From Methylobacterium sp. C25 (lineage in GTDB: Bacteria > Pseudomonadota > Alphaproteobacteria > Rhizobiales > Beijerinckiaceae): a DNA stretch of 64,000 nucleotides. Location: the NCBI RefSeq assembly GCF_021352225.1, contig NZ_JAAUVI010000002.1, forward strand, positions 620,001-684,000, in the 5' to 3' direction. Within the stretch, counting starts at the first letter, position 1; each line of letters begins with the position of its first letter. Under the pieces are notes generated by a model. The model worked only from the letters and a program-made list of their open reading frames with translations, was not told the DNA's origin and ran no database searches. A program made the translations under genes and the position numbers. Of the stretch, positions 54,762-64,000 are shown piece after piece.

Positions 54762-57392
54762 TCAGTTCAACGTCGCGCCTGCGGGGCGCTTGTCGGCACC
54801 CACGGTGATGTCGCCGATCATCAGCCCCAGCGAGCCGAGCCGGACCGGCACCTCCTCGCCGTCATGGATCTGCCCGGCGAGCAATTGCTCGGCCATCGGA
54901 TCCTGGACGTTCTTCTGGATCACCCGCTTGAGCGGCCGCGCCCCGTAGGCCGGGTCGTAGCCCTTGTCGGCGAGCCAGTTGCGAGCCTCGGCGTCCACGT
55001 CGAGCGTAATCTTGCGCTCGTCGAGGAGCTTCTGCAGGCGGCTGAGCTGGATATCGACGATCGCGCCCATCTCCGACCGCGCGAGGCGGTGGAACAGGAT
55101 GATCTCGTCTATCCGGTTCAGGAATTCCGGACGGAAGTGTCCGCGCACGACGCCCATCACCTCCTCGCGGACCGCGTCCGTGTCCTGGCCGGCCGGCTGG
55201 TTGACCAGATACTCGGAGCCGAGATTCGAGGTCATGATCAGCAGGGTGTTGCGGAAGTCGACCGTGCGTCCCTGTCCATCCGTCAGGCGCCCGTCATCGA
55301 GCACCTGCAGCAGGATGTTGAACACGTCCGGATGCGCCTTTTCGACCTCGTCGAACAGCACGACCTGGTAGGGACGGCGCCGCACGGCTTCGGTCAGCGC
55401 CCCGCCCTCCTCGTAGCCGACATAGCCGGGAGGGGCGCCGATCAGCCGGGCGACCGCGTGCTTCTCCATGTATTCGGACATATCGATGCGCACGAGCGCG
55501 GTGTCGTCCTCGAAGAGGAAGCCGGCGAGCGCCTTGGTCAGCTCGGTCTTGCCGACGCCTGTGGGCCCGAGGAACATGAACGAGCCGATCGGCCGGTTCG
55601 GGTCCTGCAGCCCGGCGCGGGCACGGCGCACGGCCGTCGAGACGGCATCCACCGCCTCCCGCTGGCCGACGACGCGCTTGCCGAGCGCCTGCTCCATGGC
55701 GAGCAGTTTCTCACGCTCGCCTTCGAGCATCTTGTCGACGGGCACGCCGGTCCAGCGCGAGACGACGCCCGCGATGTGCTGTGGCGTCACCGCCTCTTCG
55801 ACCATGCCGTCGCGCGCGATGGCGCTCTCGGCAGCCGCTTCGATCTCGGCGAGCTGCTTCTCGATCCCCGGGATCACGCCATAGGCGAGCTCGCCCGCGC
55901 GCTGGTACTGGCCCTGGCGCTGCGCGTTGGCGAGTTCGGTGCGCGCCTCGTCGAGCTTGCGCTTGAGGTCGGCCGCCGCGCCGAGCTTGTCCTTCTCCGC
56001 CTTCCAGCGGGCCGTGATGAGGGCGGATTGCTCCTCAAGATCGCCGAGCTCCTTCTCGAGCCGCTGGAGGCGGTCGCGGGAAGCCGTGTCGTTCTCCTTC
56101 TTGAGGGCCTCACCCTCAATCTTCAGGCGCACGATCTCGCGGTCGACGTTGTCGAGCTCTTCGGGCTTCGAATCCACCTGCATGCGCAGGCGCGAGCCGG
56201 CCTCGTCGACGAGGTCGATCGCCTTGTCAGGAAGGAAGCGGTCGGTGATGTAGCGGTTCGAGAGCGTCGCGGCGGCAACCAGGGCGGAATCCTGGATACG
56301 GACGCCGTGGTGCTGCTCGTACTTCTCCTTGATGCCGCGCAGGATCGAAACCGTGTCCTCGACGGTCGGCTCGGACACGAAGACCGGCTGAAAGCGCCGG
56401 GCGAGCGCCGCGTCTTTCTCGACGTGCTTGCGGTACTCGTCGAGCGTGGTCGCGCCGACGCAGTGCAGCTCGCCCCGGGCGAGCGCAGGCTTCAGCAGGT
56501 TCGAGGCGTCCATTGCCCCGTCCGCCTTCCCGGCGCCAACCAGCGTGTGCATCTCGTCGATGAACAGGATGATCTGGCCAGCCGCCGCCTGCACCTCGGA
56601 GAGCACGCCCTTCAGGCGCTCCTCGAACTCGCCGCGATACTTCGCTCCGGCGATCAATGCGCCCAGGTCGAGCGAAAGCAGGCTCTTCTCCTTGAGGCTC
56701 TCCGGCACGTCGCCGTTGACGATACGCAGAGCGAGGCCCTCGACGATGGCGGTCTTGCCGACGCCGGGCTCGCCGATGAGGACGGGATTGTTCTTGGTGC
56801 GCCGGGATAGCACCTGAATGGTGCGCCGGATCTCCTCGTCGCGGCCGATCACCGGATCGAGCTTGCCCTCGCGGGCCGCCTCGGTGAGGTCGCGGGCGTA
56901 TTTCTTGAGCGCGTCATAGGCGTTCTCGGCCGAGGCGTTGTCGGCCGTGCGGCCCTTGCGCAGCGCGTTGATCGCGGCGTTCAGCGAGGCCGCGGTGACA
57001 CCGGCCGCAGCGAGGATCTTGCCGGCCTCGGTATCCTTCTCGACGGCGAAGGCGAGCAGCAGCCTTTCCACCGTGACGTAGCTGTCGCCAGCCTTCTCGG
57101 CCGCCTTCTCGGCGGTGTCGAACAGGCGCACGAGATCGCGCGTCGCCTGCGGCTGCGCGGAATTGCCGGAAACCTTCGGCTGCTTGGCGAGCCACTGCTC
57201 GACCTGCGCCAAAGCGACCCGCGACTGGCCGCCGGCGCGGTCGATCAGACCGGCGCAAAGGCCTTCGGGGTCGTCGAGGAGTACCTTGAGCAGATGGCCC
57301 GGTGCGAGTTGGGGGTTGCCCTCGCGCGCTGCGAGGGACTGCGCGGACTGGACGAAGCCACGCGCGCGTTCCGTGTATTTTTCGAAGTTCAT
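54762..57392 (-). CDS. clpB: ATP-dependent disaggregase ClpB
   Basis: AAA+ chaperone of 876 residues. N-domain begins [20 protein letters not shown]; first nucleotide domain Walker [10 protein letters not shown] with [20 protein letters not shown]; middle coiled-coil domain about 410-525; second Walker [10 protein letters not shown] and [16 protein letters not shown]. With DnaK it dissolves aggregates. ATG 57392 chosen; an earlier frame to 57422 is not needed. The upstream region has TTGACA on the minus strand (57557-57552), a possible -35 box. Confidence 0.96.
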   Translation of the reverse strand: MNFEKYTERARGFVQSAQSLAAREGNPQLAPGHLLKVLLDDPEGLCAGLIDRAGGQSRVALAQVEQWLAKQPKVSGNSAQPQATRDLVRLFDTAEKAAEKAGDSYVTVERLLLAFAVEKDTEAGKILAAAGVTAASLNAAINALRKGRTADNASAENAYDALKKYARDLTEAAREGKLDPVIGRDEEIRRTIQVLSRRTKNNPVLIGEPGVGKTAIVEGLALRIVNGDVPESLKEKSLLSLDLGALIAGAKYRGEFEERLKGVLSEVQAAAGQIILFIDEMHTLVGAGKADGAMDASNLLKPALARGELHCVGATTLDEYRKHVEKDAALARRFQPVFVSEPTVEDTVSILRGIKEKYEQHHGVRIQDSALVAAATLSNRYITDRFLPDKAIDLVDEAGSRLRMQVDSKPEELDNVDREIVRLKIEGEALKKENDTASRDRLQRLEKELGDLEEQSALITARWKAEKDKLGAAADLKRKLDEARTELANAQRQGQYQRAGELAYGVIPGIEKQLAEIEAAAESAIARDGMVEEAVTPQHIAGVVSRWTGVPVDKMLEGEREKLLAMEQALGKRVVGQREAVDAVSTAVRRARAGLQDPNRPIGSFMFLGPTGVGKTELTKALAGFLFEDDTALVRIDMSEYMEKHAVARLIGAPPGYVGYEEGGALTEAVRRRPYQVVLFDEVEKAHPDVFNILLQVLDDGRLTDGQGRTVDFRNTLLIMTSNLGSEYLVNQPAGQDTDAVREEVMGVVRGHFRPEFLNRIDEIILFHRLARSEMGAIVDIQLSRLQKLLDERKITLDVDAEARNWLADKGYDPAYGARPLKRVIQKNVQDPMAEQLLAGQIHDGEEVPVRLGSLGLMIGDITVGADKRPAGATLN

Positions 57393-57625
57393 GCGTCGAT
57401 GCCCTTTCCCGATCGAACGCACGGCCCGGTCAAACGGCGCGGCACGCTCGATGCGAATTCCCGCGAGGTCTGCCCCGCCGGGATACCGGCGCTCCCAGAG
57501 CCGCCAGCCTCACTGATTTGGTGTTGCAAATTCGCGACACAAGGGGCGAGATGTCAACCATCGGCGTGACTGCCCCGCACCCAAGAGTGCTTGCGTGGCG
57601 CTCGCACCGGGGCTAGCCGATACGA

Positions 57626-58402
57626 ATGACGACCGAGCCGCCGATCCGCATCGCGCATCTCTACCGATACCCCGTGAAAGGCCTTTCACCAGAACGGGTT
57701 ATGGAAGCCAGCCTGGAGACCAGCGGCTACTTCCCGGGCGATCGGCTCTACGCAATCGAGAACGGTCCGTCGGGCTTCAACGAGGTCGCGCCTCGCCACC
57801 TGCCAAAGATGGTTTACCTGATGCTGATGCGCAACGAGGCACTGGCCCGGCTGCGCACCCGGTATGACGGGGCCACGGGAGAGCTCAGCATCACCCAAGA
57901 GGACCGGCCAACGACGTCCTATGATCTCCGGAGCTCTCAGGGGCGCGACGCGCTCGCCGGATTCATGAAGGCCTATCTGCCGCATGAGTTGCGCGGTGAG
58001 CCGAGGGTGCTGGAGGCGCCGCCTGGATACCGCTTCACCGATTCCCGGACCGGGTTCGTATCGCTGATCAATCTCGCCAGCGTCCGCGCCGTCGAGGACT
58101 TCGTCGGTACAGCCGTGGACCCGCTGCGCTTTCGCGGCAACGTGTTCCTGGAAGGGCTCGAGCCCTGGGCCGAGCTCGACCTCGTCGGCCGGATCGTAGA
58201 GGCTCCGGGCGGCGCGCGCCTGAAGGTCACGTCGCGCACGGTGCGATGCGCGGCGACCAACGTCGATCCGCAGACCGGCTTTCGCGATCTCCAGATCCCG
58301 CGCGCACTCAGCGAGCACCTCGGCCACGCCGATTGCGGCGTCTATGCCGAGGTGATTGCCGGCGGCGCGCTGCGTGAGGGCGACGCGCTGATGCTCAGCT
58401 GA
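57626..58402 (+). CDS. MOSC-domain protein
   Basis: Protein of 258 residues: an N-terminal beta-barrel (IAHLYRYPVKGLSPERVMEA) and the MOSC domain with the sulfur-carrier cysteine in SRTVRCAATNVDPQTGFRDL. MOSC domains occur in the molybdenum cofactor sulfurase and in mARC/YcbX/YiiM-type enzymes. It may act on a Moco-related or N-hydroxylated compound. ATG 57626. It diverges from clpB. Confidence 0.9.
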   Translation: MTTEPPIRIAHLYRYPVKGLSPERVMEASLETSGYFPGDRLYAIENGPSGFNEVAPRHLPKMVYLMLMRNEALARLRTRYDGATGELSITQEDRPTTSYDLRSSQGRDALAGFMKAYLPHELRGEPRVLEAPPGYRFTDSRTGFVSLINLASVRAVEDFVGTAVDPLRFRGNVFLEGLEPWAELDLVGRIVEAPGGARLKVTSRTVRCAATNVDPQTGFRDLQIPRALSEHLGHADCGVYAEVIAGGALREGDALMLS

Positions 58403-58412
58403 GCACCCGCGA

Positions 58413-58652
58413 TCAATGGTCCGCTGGCTCGATGACGGAGGCCAGCTTGGTGCGACGCTCGCAGGAGATCTTGAGGTAGCGCCCGTCGCCGCCAGGAAGG
58501 CCGGCCGCGGCGGCGGAGGCCTGGGCGTGCATCATGCACTCCATGGCCGAGTGGACCGGCGAGATGATGACGTCGAGGGCGGTGTCGCGAGAGCACTCTG
58601 CAGAGGAGAGCGTGGTCGCGCAGACGAGGGCGACGGCGAGAAGTTCAGGCAT
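58413..58652 (-). CDS. Small secreted cysteine-containing protein
   Basis: Protein of 79 residues with a signal peptide (MPELLAVALVCATTLSSA) and mature part with several cysteines (SAEC, MECMM, SCERR). Longer frames start at ATG 58664 and further upstream; 58652 gives the signal peptide after a GGGG sequence. Function unknown. It converges with the MOSC gene. Confidence 0.5.
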   Translation of the reverse strand: MPELLAVALVCATTLSSAECSRDTALDVIISPVHSAMECMMHAQASAAAAGLPGGDGRYLKISCERRTKLASVIEPADH

Positions 58653-58836
58653 GACGGACCCCATTTTCGTGTTGCGAAAAGGTCCGCGGAGTTGCTCCGG
58701 CGTGTGAGCCACCGCGTGGTCGTTGCCTGGGCGTTCCCCTCTTATGGTCTTACGGGCAATGTAAGCAGCGAGCGTGCCAGATTTGCCCTGCTACTTGTAG
58801 TGAGGTGTGCTGCGTGGGCGGAATGCCACACTGTGA

Positions 58837-59046
58837 TCAGCCGCGCGCCTCAAGCCAGGCGGGCTCTGGCTCGCGCGGGGGCAGCAGGGCCGCCACGGCG
58901 TCGAGATCGACCGTGAAGCTCTGCGTCAGCCGATGCCAGACATCCTCCTGGGACGGTGCGTCCTTGCCGAACGCATGAAGTGCGCGGGCGAGCAGGTTCG
59001 GGCTGGTGAGCGTGGGACGCGGCGTGAACAGGTCGGTGTCGAGCAT
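58837..59046 (-). CDS. Hypothetical small protein, 69 aa
   Basis: Protein of 69 residues, MLDTDLFTPRPTLTSPNLLA and so on, acidic at its C-terminus, with no membrane segment or cysteine cluster. ATG 59046. Not recognised. It diverges from argB. Confidence 0.45.
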   Translation of the reverse strand: MLDTDLFTPRPTLTSPNLLARALHAFGKDAPSQEDVWHRLTQSFTVDLDAVAALLPPREPEPAWLEARG

Positions 59047-59369
59047 TTTCGCATTCCTAGACGACAGGAACACTATCCTCAGGCATGGTTAATCGGTCGT
59101 TAAATGGGGTCCGCTTGGCCCGCCTCGCCGGATAGCAGTGGTGCGAAGCTTTCGACCGATGATCGCATCGCCCGCGAACCGCAGTCTTCGCGAACACCGA
59201 CACAGTCCCGTCGTCTCAGAGGGCGATGTCGATGCAACGATGGGCCGGTCTGGAGGGGCGCTTTGCTTGGGCCTCGCAGCTTTCTCGCAAGACGACGCTT
59301 CGCATGCCTCCGCGCCTGCGATAGAAGCCCGCCCGCGAGAGCCCTCAGCTACGGAGCCACAGGACCGCG
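59047..59369. other. 323-bp region upstream of argB
   Basis: It is the divergent promoter region of argB and the small unknown gene. I see no gene, no repeat and no clear attenuator. A GGAAC at 59057-59061 has no CGTT at the EcfG spacing. Confidence 0.5.
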
Positions 59370-60266
59370 ATGACCGATCCGCTGCCGAACGTGCATGTGC
59401 GCGCCGAAATCCTGACCCAGGCGCTGCCCCACATGCAGCGCTACGATCAGGAGATCGTGGTCATCAAGTATGGCGGCCACGCCATGGGCGACCCGGCCGC
59501 CGCCGAGGACTTCGCCGAGGACATCGTGCTCCTGGAGCAGTCCGGCCTCAAGCCGATCGTCGTGCACGGCGGCGGCCCGCAGATCGGGAAGATGCTGAAC
59601 CGGCTCGGCATCGAATCCGAGTTCAAGGGCGGCCTGCGCGTCACCGACGAGGCCACCGTCGAGGTGGTTGAGATGGTTTTGGCCGGCTCGATCAACAAGC
59701 AGATCGTCGGCTGGATCTCGGCCGAGGGCGGCCGCGCGATCGGCCTGTGCGGCAAGGACGGCAACATGGTGCGCGCCAAGCGCGCGCTGCGCACCATGAA
59801 GGACCCCGAGACGCATGCCGAGACCGAGCTCGATCTCGGCCTCGTCGGTGAGCCGGATCATGTCGAGCGCGGCGTGCTCGACGCGGTGCTCAAGGCCGAG
59901 TTGATCCCGGTTCTCGCCCCGGTCGCCTACGGTCCGGATGGCAAGACCTACAACGTCAATGCCGATACCTTCGCCGGCGCCATCGCCGGAGCTCTGCGGG
60001 CCAAGCGCCTTCTCCTGCTCACCGACGTGCCCGGCGTGCTCGACAAGGACAAGAACCTGATCCCGGAGCTTTCCGTCGAGGATTGCCGCCGGCTCATCGC
60101 CGACGGGACCATCACAGCAGGCATGATCCCGAAGGTCGAAACCTGCATCTACGCGCTGGAGCAGGGTGTCGAGGCCGTGGTCATCCTCGACGGGAAGGTG
60201 CCGCACGCAGCACTCCTGGAGCTGTTCACCGATTACGGTGCCGGCACTCTGATCCGCCGAGGATAA
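59370..60266 (+). CDS. argB: Acetylglutamate kinase ArgB
   Basis: Amino-acid kinase of 298 residues phosphorylating N-acetyl-glutamate in arginine synthesis. Signatures [40 protein letters not shown] and the C-terminal [20 protein letters not shown] block. ATG 59370. Usually adjacent to engB in relatives; here separated by 11.7 kb. Confidence 0.96.
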   Translation: MTDPLPNVHVRAEILTQALPHMQRYDQEIVVIKYGGHAMGDPAAAEDFAEDIVLLEQSGLKPIVVHGGGPQIGKMLNRLGIESEFKGGLRVTDEATVEVVEMVLAGSINKQIVGWISAEGGRAIGLCGKDGNMVRAKRALRTMKDPETHAETELDLGLVGEPDHVERGVLDAVLKAELIPVLAPVAYGPDGKTYNVNADTFAGAIAGALRAKRLLLLTDVPGVLDKDKNLIPELSVEDCRRLIADGTITAGMIPKVETCIYALEQGVEAVVILDGKVPHAALLELFTDYGAGTLIRRG

Positions 60267-60285
60267 CCGGCGCATCCCGACGAAA

Positions 60286-60320
60286 CCATCCGTGGCCTGC
60301 CTATGGGACGCCACGGATGG
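60286..60320 (+). terminator. Hairpin after argB
   Basis: CCATCCGTGGC and GCCACGGATGG are exact 11-bp arms around a 13-base loop, 19 bases after the argB stop. No T run follows, so termination may need Rho or the hairpin may protect the 3' end. Confidence 0.5.
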
Positions 60321-60457
60321 CGACGCGCTGAGGGGCAGAGAGCGCGGCTGACCCGGATCGGCACGGGCCGCAGCGCTCTCCTGCGTTTCCCTTCCCCGCT
60401 GGCCTCCTCTATATGTCCACCGCGACGCCGTCGGGCCGCTCGCCACTACGAAGCCGC

Positions 60458-61210
60458 ATGACAGGCCATATTTCTCCTCGCGACCCCACTGCCTTCAGCA
60501 CCTCGGACAGCCGCGGCTTCGGCCAAGTCGATACCTGGGTGTTCGACCTCGACAACACGCTCTATCCGAGCGACGCCCGGGTCTGGCCGCAGGTGGACGA
60601 GCGCATCACGCTCTACGTCATGGGCCTATACGGCCTCGATGGGATCTCGGCGCGGGCGCTGCAGAAGTATTTCTACCACCACTACGGCACGACGCTGAAG
60701 GCGCTGATGGTCGAGGACGGCGTCGACCCGCACGACTTCCTCGACTTCGCGCACGACATCGATCACTCGACCATCAAGCTCGACGAGGCCCTCGGCGCGG
60801 CCATCGAGCGGCTGCCCGGCCGCAAGCTGATCCTCACAAACGGCTCGCGCCGCCATGCTGAACGCGTGGCGGACAAGCTCGGCATCCTCGATCATTTCGA
60901 GGACGTGTTCGACATCGCCGCCGCCGACTTCGTGCCGAAGCCGGAGCGCGTGACGTATGAGCGATTTCTCGACCGTCACGGCGTCGATCCGGAGCGCTCG
61001 GCCCTGTTCGAGGACATCGCCCGCAACCTGATCGTGCCGCATGATCTCGGCATGGCGACGGTGCTTGTCGTGCCGCCCATCCCCGATCCGTTCCGCGAGC
61101 GCTTCGAACAGGAAGCGGTGCAGGAACCGCATATCGACCACATCACCAGCGATCTCGCGGGCTTTCTCCAGACCTGCGTCTTGCCGCAAACCGCGACGGA
61201 AGCCGGATGA
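60458..61210 (+). CDS. HAD-family pyrimidine 5'-nucleotidase
   Basis: HAD phosphatase of 250 residues with motif I VFDLDNTLYPSDARV, motif II ILTNGSRRHAERVADKLG, and motifs III/IV KPERVTYERFL and SALFEDIARNLIVPHDLG. The pattern is that of the Sdt1/YjjG-type pyrimidine 5'-nucleotidases. Start ATG 60458 chosen; another ATG at 60413. The stop overlaps the ATG of the next gene (ATGA). Confidence 0.87.
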   Translation: MTGHISPRDPTAFSTSDSRGFGQVDTWVFDLDNTLYPSDARVWPQVDERITLYVMGLYGLDGISARALQKYFYHHYGTTLKALMVEDGVDPHDFLDFAHDIDHSTIKLDEALGAAIERLPGRKLILTNGSRRHAERVADKLGILDHFEDVFDIAAADFVPKPERVTYERFLDRHGVDPERSALFEDIARNLIVPHDLGMATVLVVPPIPDPFRERFEQEAVQEPHIDHITSDLAGFLQTCVLPQTATEAG

Positions 61211-61614
61211 GCGACCGCTCCCACGAACGCGCGCCGAGCCTCGCCGAGATCGAGGCCATCGCGGAGGAGGCCTTCGCGGGTCTGCCCTTCGCCTTCCGTC
61301 GCCTTTGCGCGGGCGTGCGCATCCATGTCGATGATTTCCCCGACGACGCAACGCTCGACGAAATGAACTGCGAGAGCGAGTTCGACCTGCTCGGCCTGTT
61401 TCGCGGCGTGGGCCTCGCGCAATCTGGCGAGCCCACGACGGGCCAGATGCCCAACGCCGTGTGGCTCTACCGCCGGCCGCTTCTCGATTACTGGGCCGAA
61501 CATGACGAGACGCTCGGCCACCTCGTCACCCACGTCCTGATCCACGAGATCGGCCACCATTTCGGCCTGTCCGACGGGGACATGGATCGGATCGAGGCGC
61601 AGGCGGACCGCTGA
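61207..61614 (+). CDS. Zincin-like metallopeptidase (HExxHxxGxxD)
   Basis: Protein of 135 residues with a metalloprotease motif HEIGHHFGLSD (HExxHxxGxxD) near 113-123 and a helical N-terminal half. It fits the zincin-like DUF1025/possible metallopeptidase family. ATG 61207 overlaps the HAD stop, so translation is coupled. Whether it cuts proteins, and which, is unknown. Confidence 0.85.
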   Translation: MSDRSHERAPSLAEIEAIAEEAFAGLPFAFRRLCAGVRIHVDDFPDDATLDEMNCESEFDLLGLFRGVGLAQSGEPTTGQMPNAVWLYRRPLLDYWAEHDETLGHLVTHVLIHEIGHHFGLSDGDMDRIEAQADR

Positions 61615-61618
61615 AAAT

Positions 61619-62887
61619 TCAGCCAGGGAGCTTCGGCAGCAAACTCGCCTTCGGGCGGCTTGCCCGGAATTGCCCCTGCTCGATTGCCACGAAGGCGAGG
61701 ATCGCAATGGCGAGCGAGGTCAGCCACCAGATCGCCGTGAGGCCGACGCCGACGCAGCCGATCGTGAAGGCCGTGGCGAAGGCGGCAATGGCGCCGGGTA
61801 CCAACAGCGAGGTATCGCGGCCGGTCCTGCGAATCGCAGCATAGAGAGCGAAGGCCGCTGCGAAGGCGCCGACGATGCCGAGTTCGAACCAGAGCTCGAA
61901 GAGCATCGTGGTCGGCGCATTCATCGGCAAAAGGTTCACGAAGCGGCCGCGCAGGGCCGTCTCGAAGCCGTGGCCGGTGATCAGCCGCAGTGGCTCGGAG
62001 GTCACCAACTTCTGCCAGATCTTGAGCGAGATCGAGCTCGGGGCGGTCGAGCCGACGATAAGCGAGACGATTGGCCGGAGCAGGAACGGCAACAGCGGCG
62101 CGAGCGCCAGGAGCAGTGCCACCGCGAGCGCGGTGACCCGGACGCCGAGGCTTTGTCGATAGGTCGTCAGGGCGAAGGCCAGCGCGCCAACGCCTAGCGC
62201 AAGGAGCGGCGTCAGGCCGGGTGCAAGCAGCAGCGCGCCAGCCACGAGCAGGGCGGTCGCCAGGGCTCCGGTGTCGCGGCGGCGAGAGCGCAGCCACGCC
62301 ACGGCCGGCCAGCACAGGATCGCGAGCAAGATGGCGCCGCGTTCCAGCGCGCCGTCGGCATCGCCGGCGTCGCGCATCATCGCGTCGCCGAACAGCCCGA
62401 TCAGGATCGCGACGATTGCCGCCGCTCCGACGCCGAGCGGCAGCAGATAGAGGTTGGCCGAACGCATCCGGTCAGGCAGCGCGAGATAGCCAGCGAGCGT
62501 CAGCCCTAGCGTCGCGATGAGATTGGCGAGGCGTTCGGTGGCGGGACCCGGAAAGGGTGTCCAGGCCAGCGACAATGCTGACCAGAACACCATCAGCATG
62601 GCGGCGGCGAAGGCAGGTGAGCGCACCAGGCGCTTGACGCTTGTGCCTGGCGGCCGGTTCTTGCGGTCGATAGCGCTGGCGATGATCAGCAGGACGATGG
62701 TGATCGGAGCGAGCACCACCGTTGCACGGCGCGAGACCTGGGCCGCGACCGGCACGATCACGAACAGCGTGAAGAAGCCGATGCGCCGCAGCAAGGCTGC
62801 TGCGTCGAGGGCCGGATCAGTGGAGGTGGGCGCACGCGCCATATTCAGACCAAGTCCGGCGCAGCCAGCGGATGCTGGCACGGTCAT
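61619..62887 (-). CDS. O-antigen ligase/Wzy-like polysaccharide protein
   Basis: Membrane protein of 422 residues with ten to twelve hydrophobic helices and a periplasmic loop carrying LKIWQKLVTSEPLRLITGHG before FVNLLPMNAPTTMLFELWFE, the O-antigen ligase (Wzy_C) pattern. It may ligate or polymerise a surface glycan. ATG 62887 follows AGGAGAAAC. It lies 82 bases downstream of DUF2937. No other glycan genes are near. Confidence 0.82.
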   Translation of the reverse strand: MTVPASAGCAGLGLNMARAPTSTDPALDAAALLRRIGFFTLFVIVPVAAQVSRRATVVLAPITIVLLIIASAIDRKNRPPGTSVKRLVRSPAFAAAMLMVFWSALSLAWTPFPGPATERLANLIATLGLTLAGYLALPDRMRSANLYLLPLGVGAAAIVAILIGLFGDAMMRDAGDADGALERGAILLAILCWPAVAWLRSRRRDTGALATALLVAGALLLAPGLTPLLALGVGALAFALTTYRQSLGVRVTALAVALLLALAPLLPFLLRPIVSLIVGSTAPSSISLKIWQKLVTSEPLRLITGHGFETALRGRFVNLLPMNAPTTMLFELWFELGIVGAFAAAFALYAAIRRTGRDTSLLVPGAIAAFATAFTIGCVGVGLTAIWWLTSLAIAILAFVAIEQGQFRASRPKASLLPKLPG

Positions 62888-62969
62888 GTTTCTCCTAGAT
62901 AACTCGACGCTTCAACGCTGTAGGGCTCCTGCAACACCTGTGCCCCGACGGACAAGCGTTTGTGAGCGT

Positions 62970-63500
62970 TCAAACCGCGCGCGTTGCGGGGGCCGGACGG
63001 CGGCCACGGCGACCCATGCTGCGCCCGAGATCCGCGATGATCCGCCAGCCGCCCCAGGCGACAAGGAAGCCGACGAAGCCGGCGACCAGGCCGTCCGTCG
63101 TGGTTGGCACGGCCGGCTGATAGTCGCGATAAGCCGCACTGGCGACGGCCATATCGGGATTGCGGGCCACCGCGACCGTCTTGCCGAGCGGGGAGGACGC
63201 GGCGTCGATCGCCTGCTTCTGCGCGTCCAGAGCCTTGAAACGCTCGACATCGCCGCGCACTGCGTCGCCCCGGCGTGCGACGAGTGCATCCGCATTCTTG
63301 CGCAGGTTCTCGATGGCGCTCTCGCGGGTGTTACCGGTGGCCTGCGCATCCGCATCCAGAGTCGCGATCTGGCGGCGCAATTCCTCTATCGCGCCCCCGA
63401 GTCGCTGTGCGTATTGCTGAGCGAATTCAGGCGCTTGAGCCGCGATGGCAGCGCCGATCAAGCCGAGTGCGAGGCCGAATGTGCGGATGACCCGAAACAC
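62970..63500 (-). CDS. DUF2937 family membrane protein
   Basis: Protein of 176 residues. It starts at GTG 63500 (V F R V I R T F) after a well-spaced GAGGAGA site. An N-terminal hydrophobic helix, a helical region PEFAQQYAQRLGGAIEELRR, and a C-terminal hydrophobic helix DGLVAGFVGFLVAWGGWRII match DUF2937. Function unknown. It precedes the O-antigen-ligase-like gene. Confidence 0.8.
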   Translation of the reverse strand: MFRVIRTFGLALGLIGAAIAAQAPEFAQQYAQRLGGAIEELRRQIATLDADAQATGNTRESAIENLRKNADALVARRGDAVRGDVERFKALDAQKQAIDAASSPLGKTVAVARNPDMAVASAAYRDYQPAVPTTTDGLVAGFVGFLVAWGGWRIIADLGRSMGRRGRRPAPATRAV

Positions 63501-63563
63501 GATTGTCTCCTCGATTGCCCGAGGACAAAAGCATGACCGGCATGCCTGTTCCAACCGTCCCGA

Positions 63564-63830
63564 TCACGAAGATGCAGGGATCGTGGCGATCACGTCCTCG
63601 TGGGTCACGTCGGAGAGTGGCTTGGCGATCTTGCCGGCCACGCTGCGCACGCCCGGCGCCATCACCAGGATCACGGTCTCGAAGCCTGGACAGGCCGGAT
63701 CGGCGCAGACGATCTCGTTGACCTTTACGACGACGGCCTCGCCGTAGCCTCCGGCTTGGCGCGCCCACCCCTCGATCCTGCGTCGCTCGGCTTCGCCGGG
63801 GCGCGGTCTGCCAAAGCCGAACAGCGCCAC
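63564..63830 (-). CDS. Hypothetical protein, 88 aa
   Basis: Protein of 88 residues with VNEIVCADPACPGFETVILV, a Cys-rich turn (CADPACPG) seen in short conserved alphaproteobacterial proteins. ATG 63830. Function unknown. It follows the WD40 protein after nine bases and is probably in its operon. Confidence 0.7.
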   Translation of the reverse strand: MALFGFGRPRPGEAERRRIEGWARQAGGYGEAVVVKVNEIVCADPACPGFETVILVMAPGVRSVAGKIAKPLSDVTHEDVIATIPASS

Positions 63831-63839
63831 GAAAACCCC

Positions 63840-64000
63840 TCAGCGCGGGAGGGTCAGGATGCCGGCCTGCCCATCGGCGCAGCCGAAGGCGAGGCGGCCG
63901 CCGGAGCCATCCCAGGCGAGTGCCGAGATACCGCTGTCCTTGACGGCCGGCCGCACCAGCAATTCGGCTGCATCGGTAAAGCGCACGAGCAGGATGCAGC
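63840..64000 (-). CDS. WD40-repeat protein, C-terminal end
   Basis: Only the last 53 codons are in the window, ending at the stop 63842-63840; the frame is open at 64000. The visible repeat reads ILLVRFTDAAELLVRPAVKD and ISALAWDGSGGRLAFGCADG, the WD40 blade pattern. Its full domain set and function cannot be judged here. Confidence 0.7.
   Translation of the reverse strand, partial: CILLVRFTDAAELLVRPAVKDSGISALAWDGSGGRLAFGCADGQAGILTLPR

Noticed and set aside
54537..56810. Long plus-strand frame opposite clpB
   Set aside because: ClpB is certain on the minus strand; the plus frame has no motif.
1..64000. tRNA, rRNA, CRISPR, prophage or transposase
   Set aside because: I looked for these and saw no support in the sequence.

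Overview
The window is high-GC alphaproteobacterial chromosome, most likely from a Methylobacterium/Methylorubrum-type member of the Hyphomicrobiales. This rests on gene content and order: RcdA (DUF1465), the aerobic cobalamin enzymes CobL/CobE/CobM/CobB, an EcfG-like sigma factor, DUF6894 and DUF2934 proteins, two OxlT-type oxalate/formate antiporters, and the ppiD-trpE-trpG-trpD-trpC-moaC-moeA and rpmH-rnpA-yidC-engB blocks. I saw no rRNA, tRNA, CRISPR array, integrase or transposase.

Layout. 1-7.3 kb: two OxlT-like carriers flank two small unknown genes, a gamma-glutamyltransferase, and a coupled DhaK-DhaL kinase/methyltransferase pair. The second carrier has a sigma-54-like promoter and a strong terminator. 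7.3-11.1 kb: cobL-cobE-cobM-cobB. 11.2-14.4 kb: an XRE regulator, an IsdG-type monooxygenase and a polyprenyl glycosylphosphotransferase. 14.5-17.2 kb: a VOC dioxygenase and carboxylesterase divergent from a LysR regulator, resembling quinone-detoxification loci. 17.5-21 kb: regulators (two paralogous Crp/Fnr proteins, an EcfG-like sigma factor) and small proteins. 21.5-24 kb: zur, a small membrane ORF, znuC and znuB. 24-28.9 kb: csaA, exoD, a BcsS-like protein, an iron-sulfur photolyase (FeS-BCP), a formyltransferase and a 53-residue DUF2256 zinc protein.

28.9-41.2 kb, all on the minus strand: ppiD-trpE-VOC-trpG-trpD-trpC-moaC-moeA, then fabZ-lpxA-lpxI-lpxB (lipid A). Several junctions are ATGA overlaps, so translation is coupled. 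41.4-47.7 kb: tpiA, a secreted unknown protein, rcdA, an acetyltransferase and rpmH-rnpA-yidC-engB. 47.8-59 kb: an accessory stretch with a chemoreceptor, DUF423, a secreted carboxymuconolactone-decarboxylase-like protein, an AtoE-like fatty-acid carrier, a PPP-like phosphatase, a GT61 glycosyltransferase, clpB, a MOSC protein and small unknowns. It lies between engB and argB, which are adjacent in many relatives. 59.4-64 kb: argB, a HAD pyrimidine nucleotidase coupled to a zincin-like protein, an O-antigen-ligase-like protein, DUF2937, a small unknown and the end of a WD40 protein.

Most of the window is ordinary housekeeping. The best candidates for something under-described are the FeS-BCP/formyltransferase/DUF2256 neighbourhood, the tiny membrane ORF coupled to znuC, the probable CTG-started DUF6894 gene inside a Crp-paralogue pair, the sigma-54-like oxlT promoter, and the VOC/esterase/LysR divergon with its palindromic operator. 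None of these is shown to be a new system.
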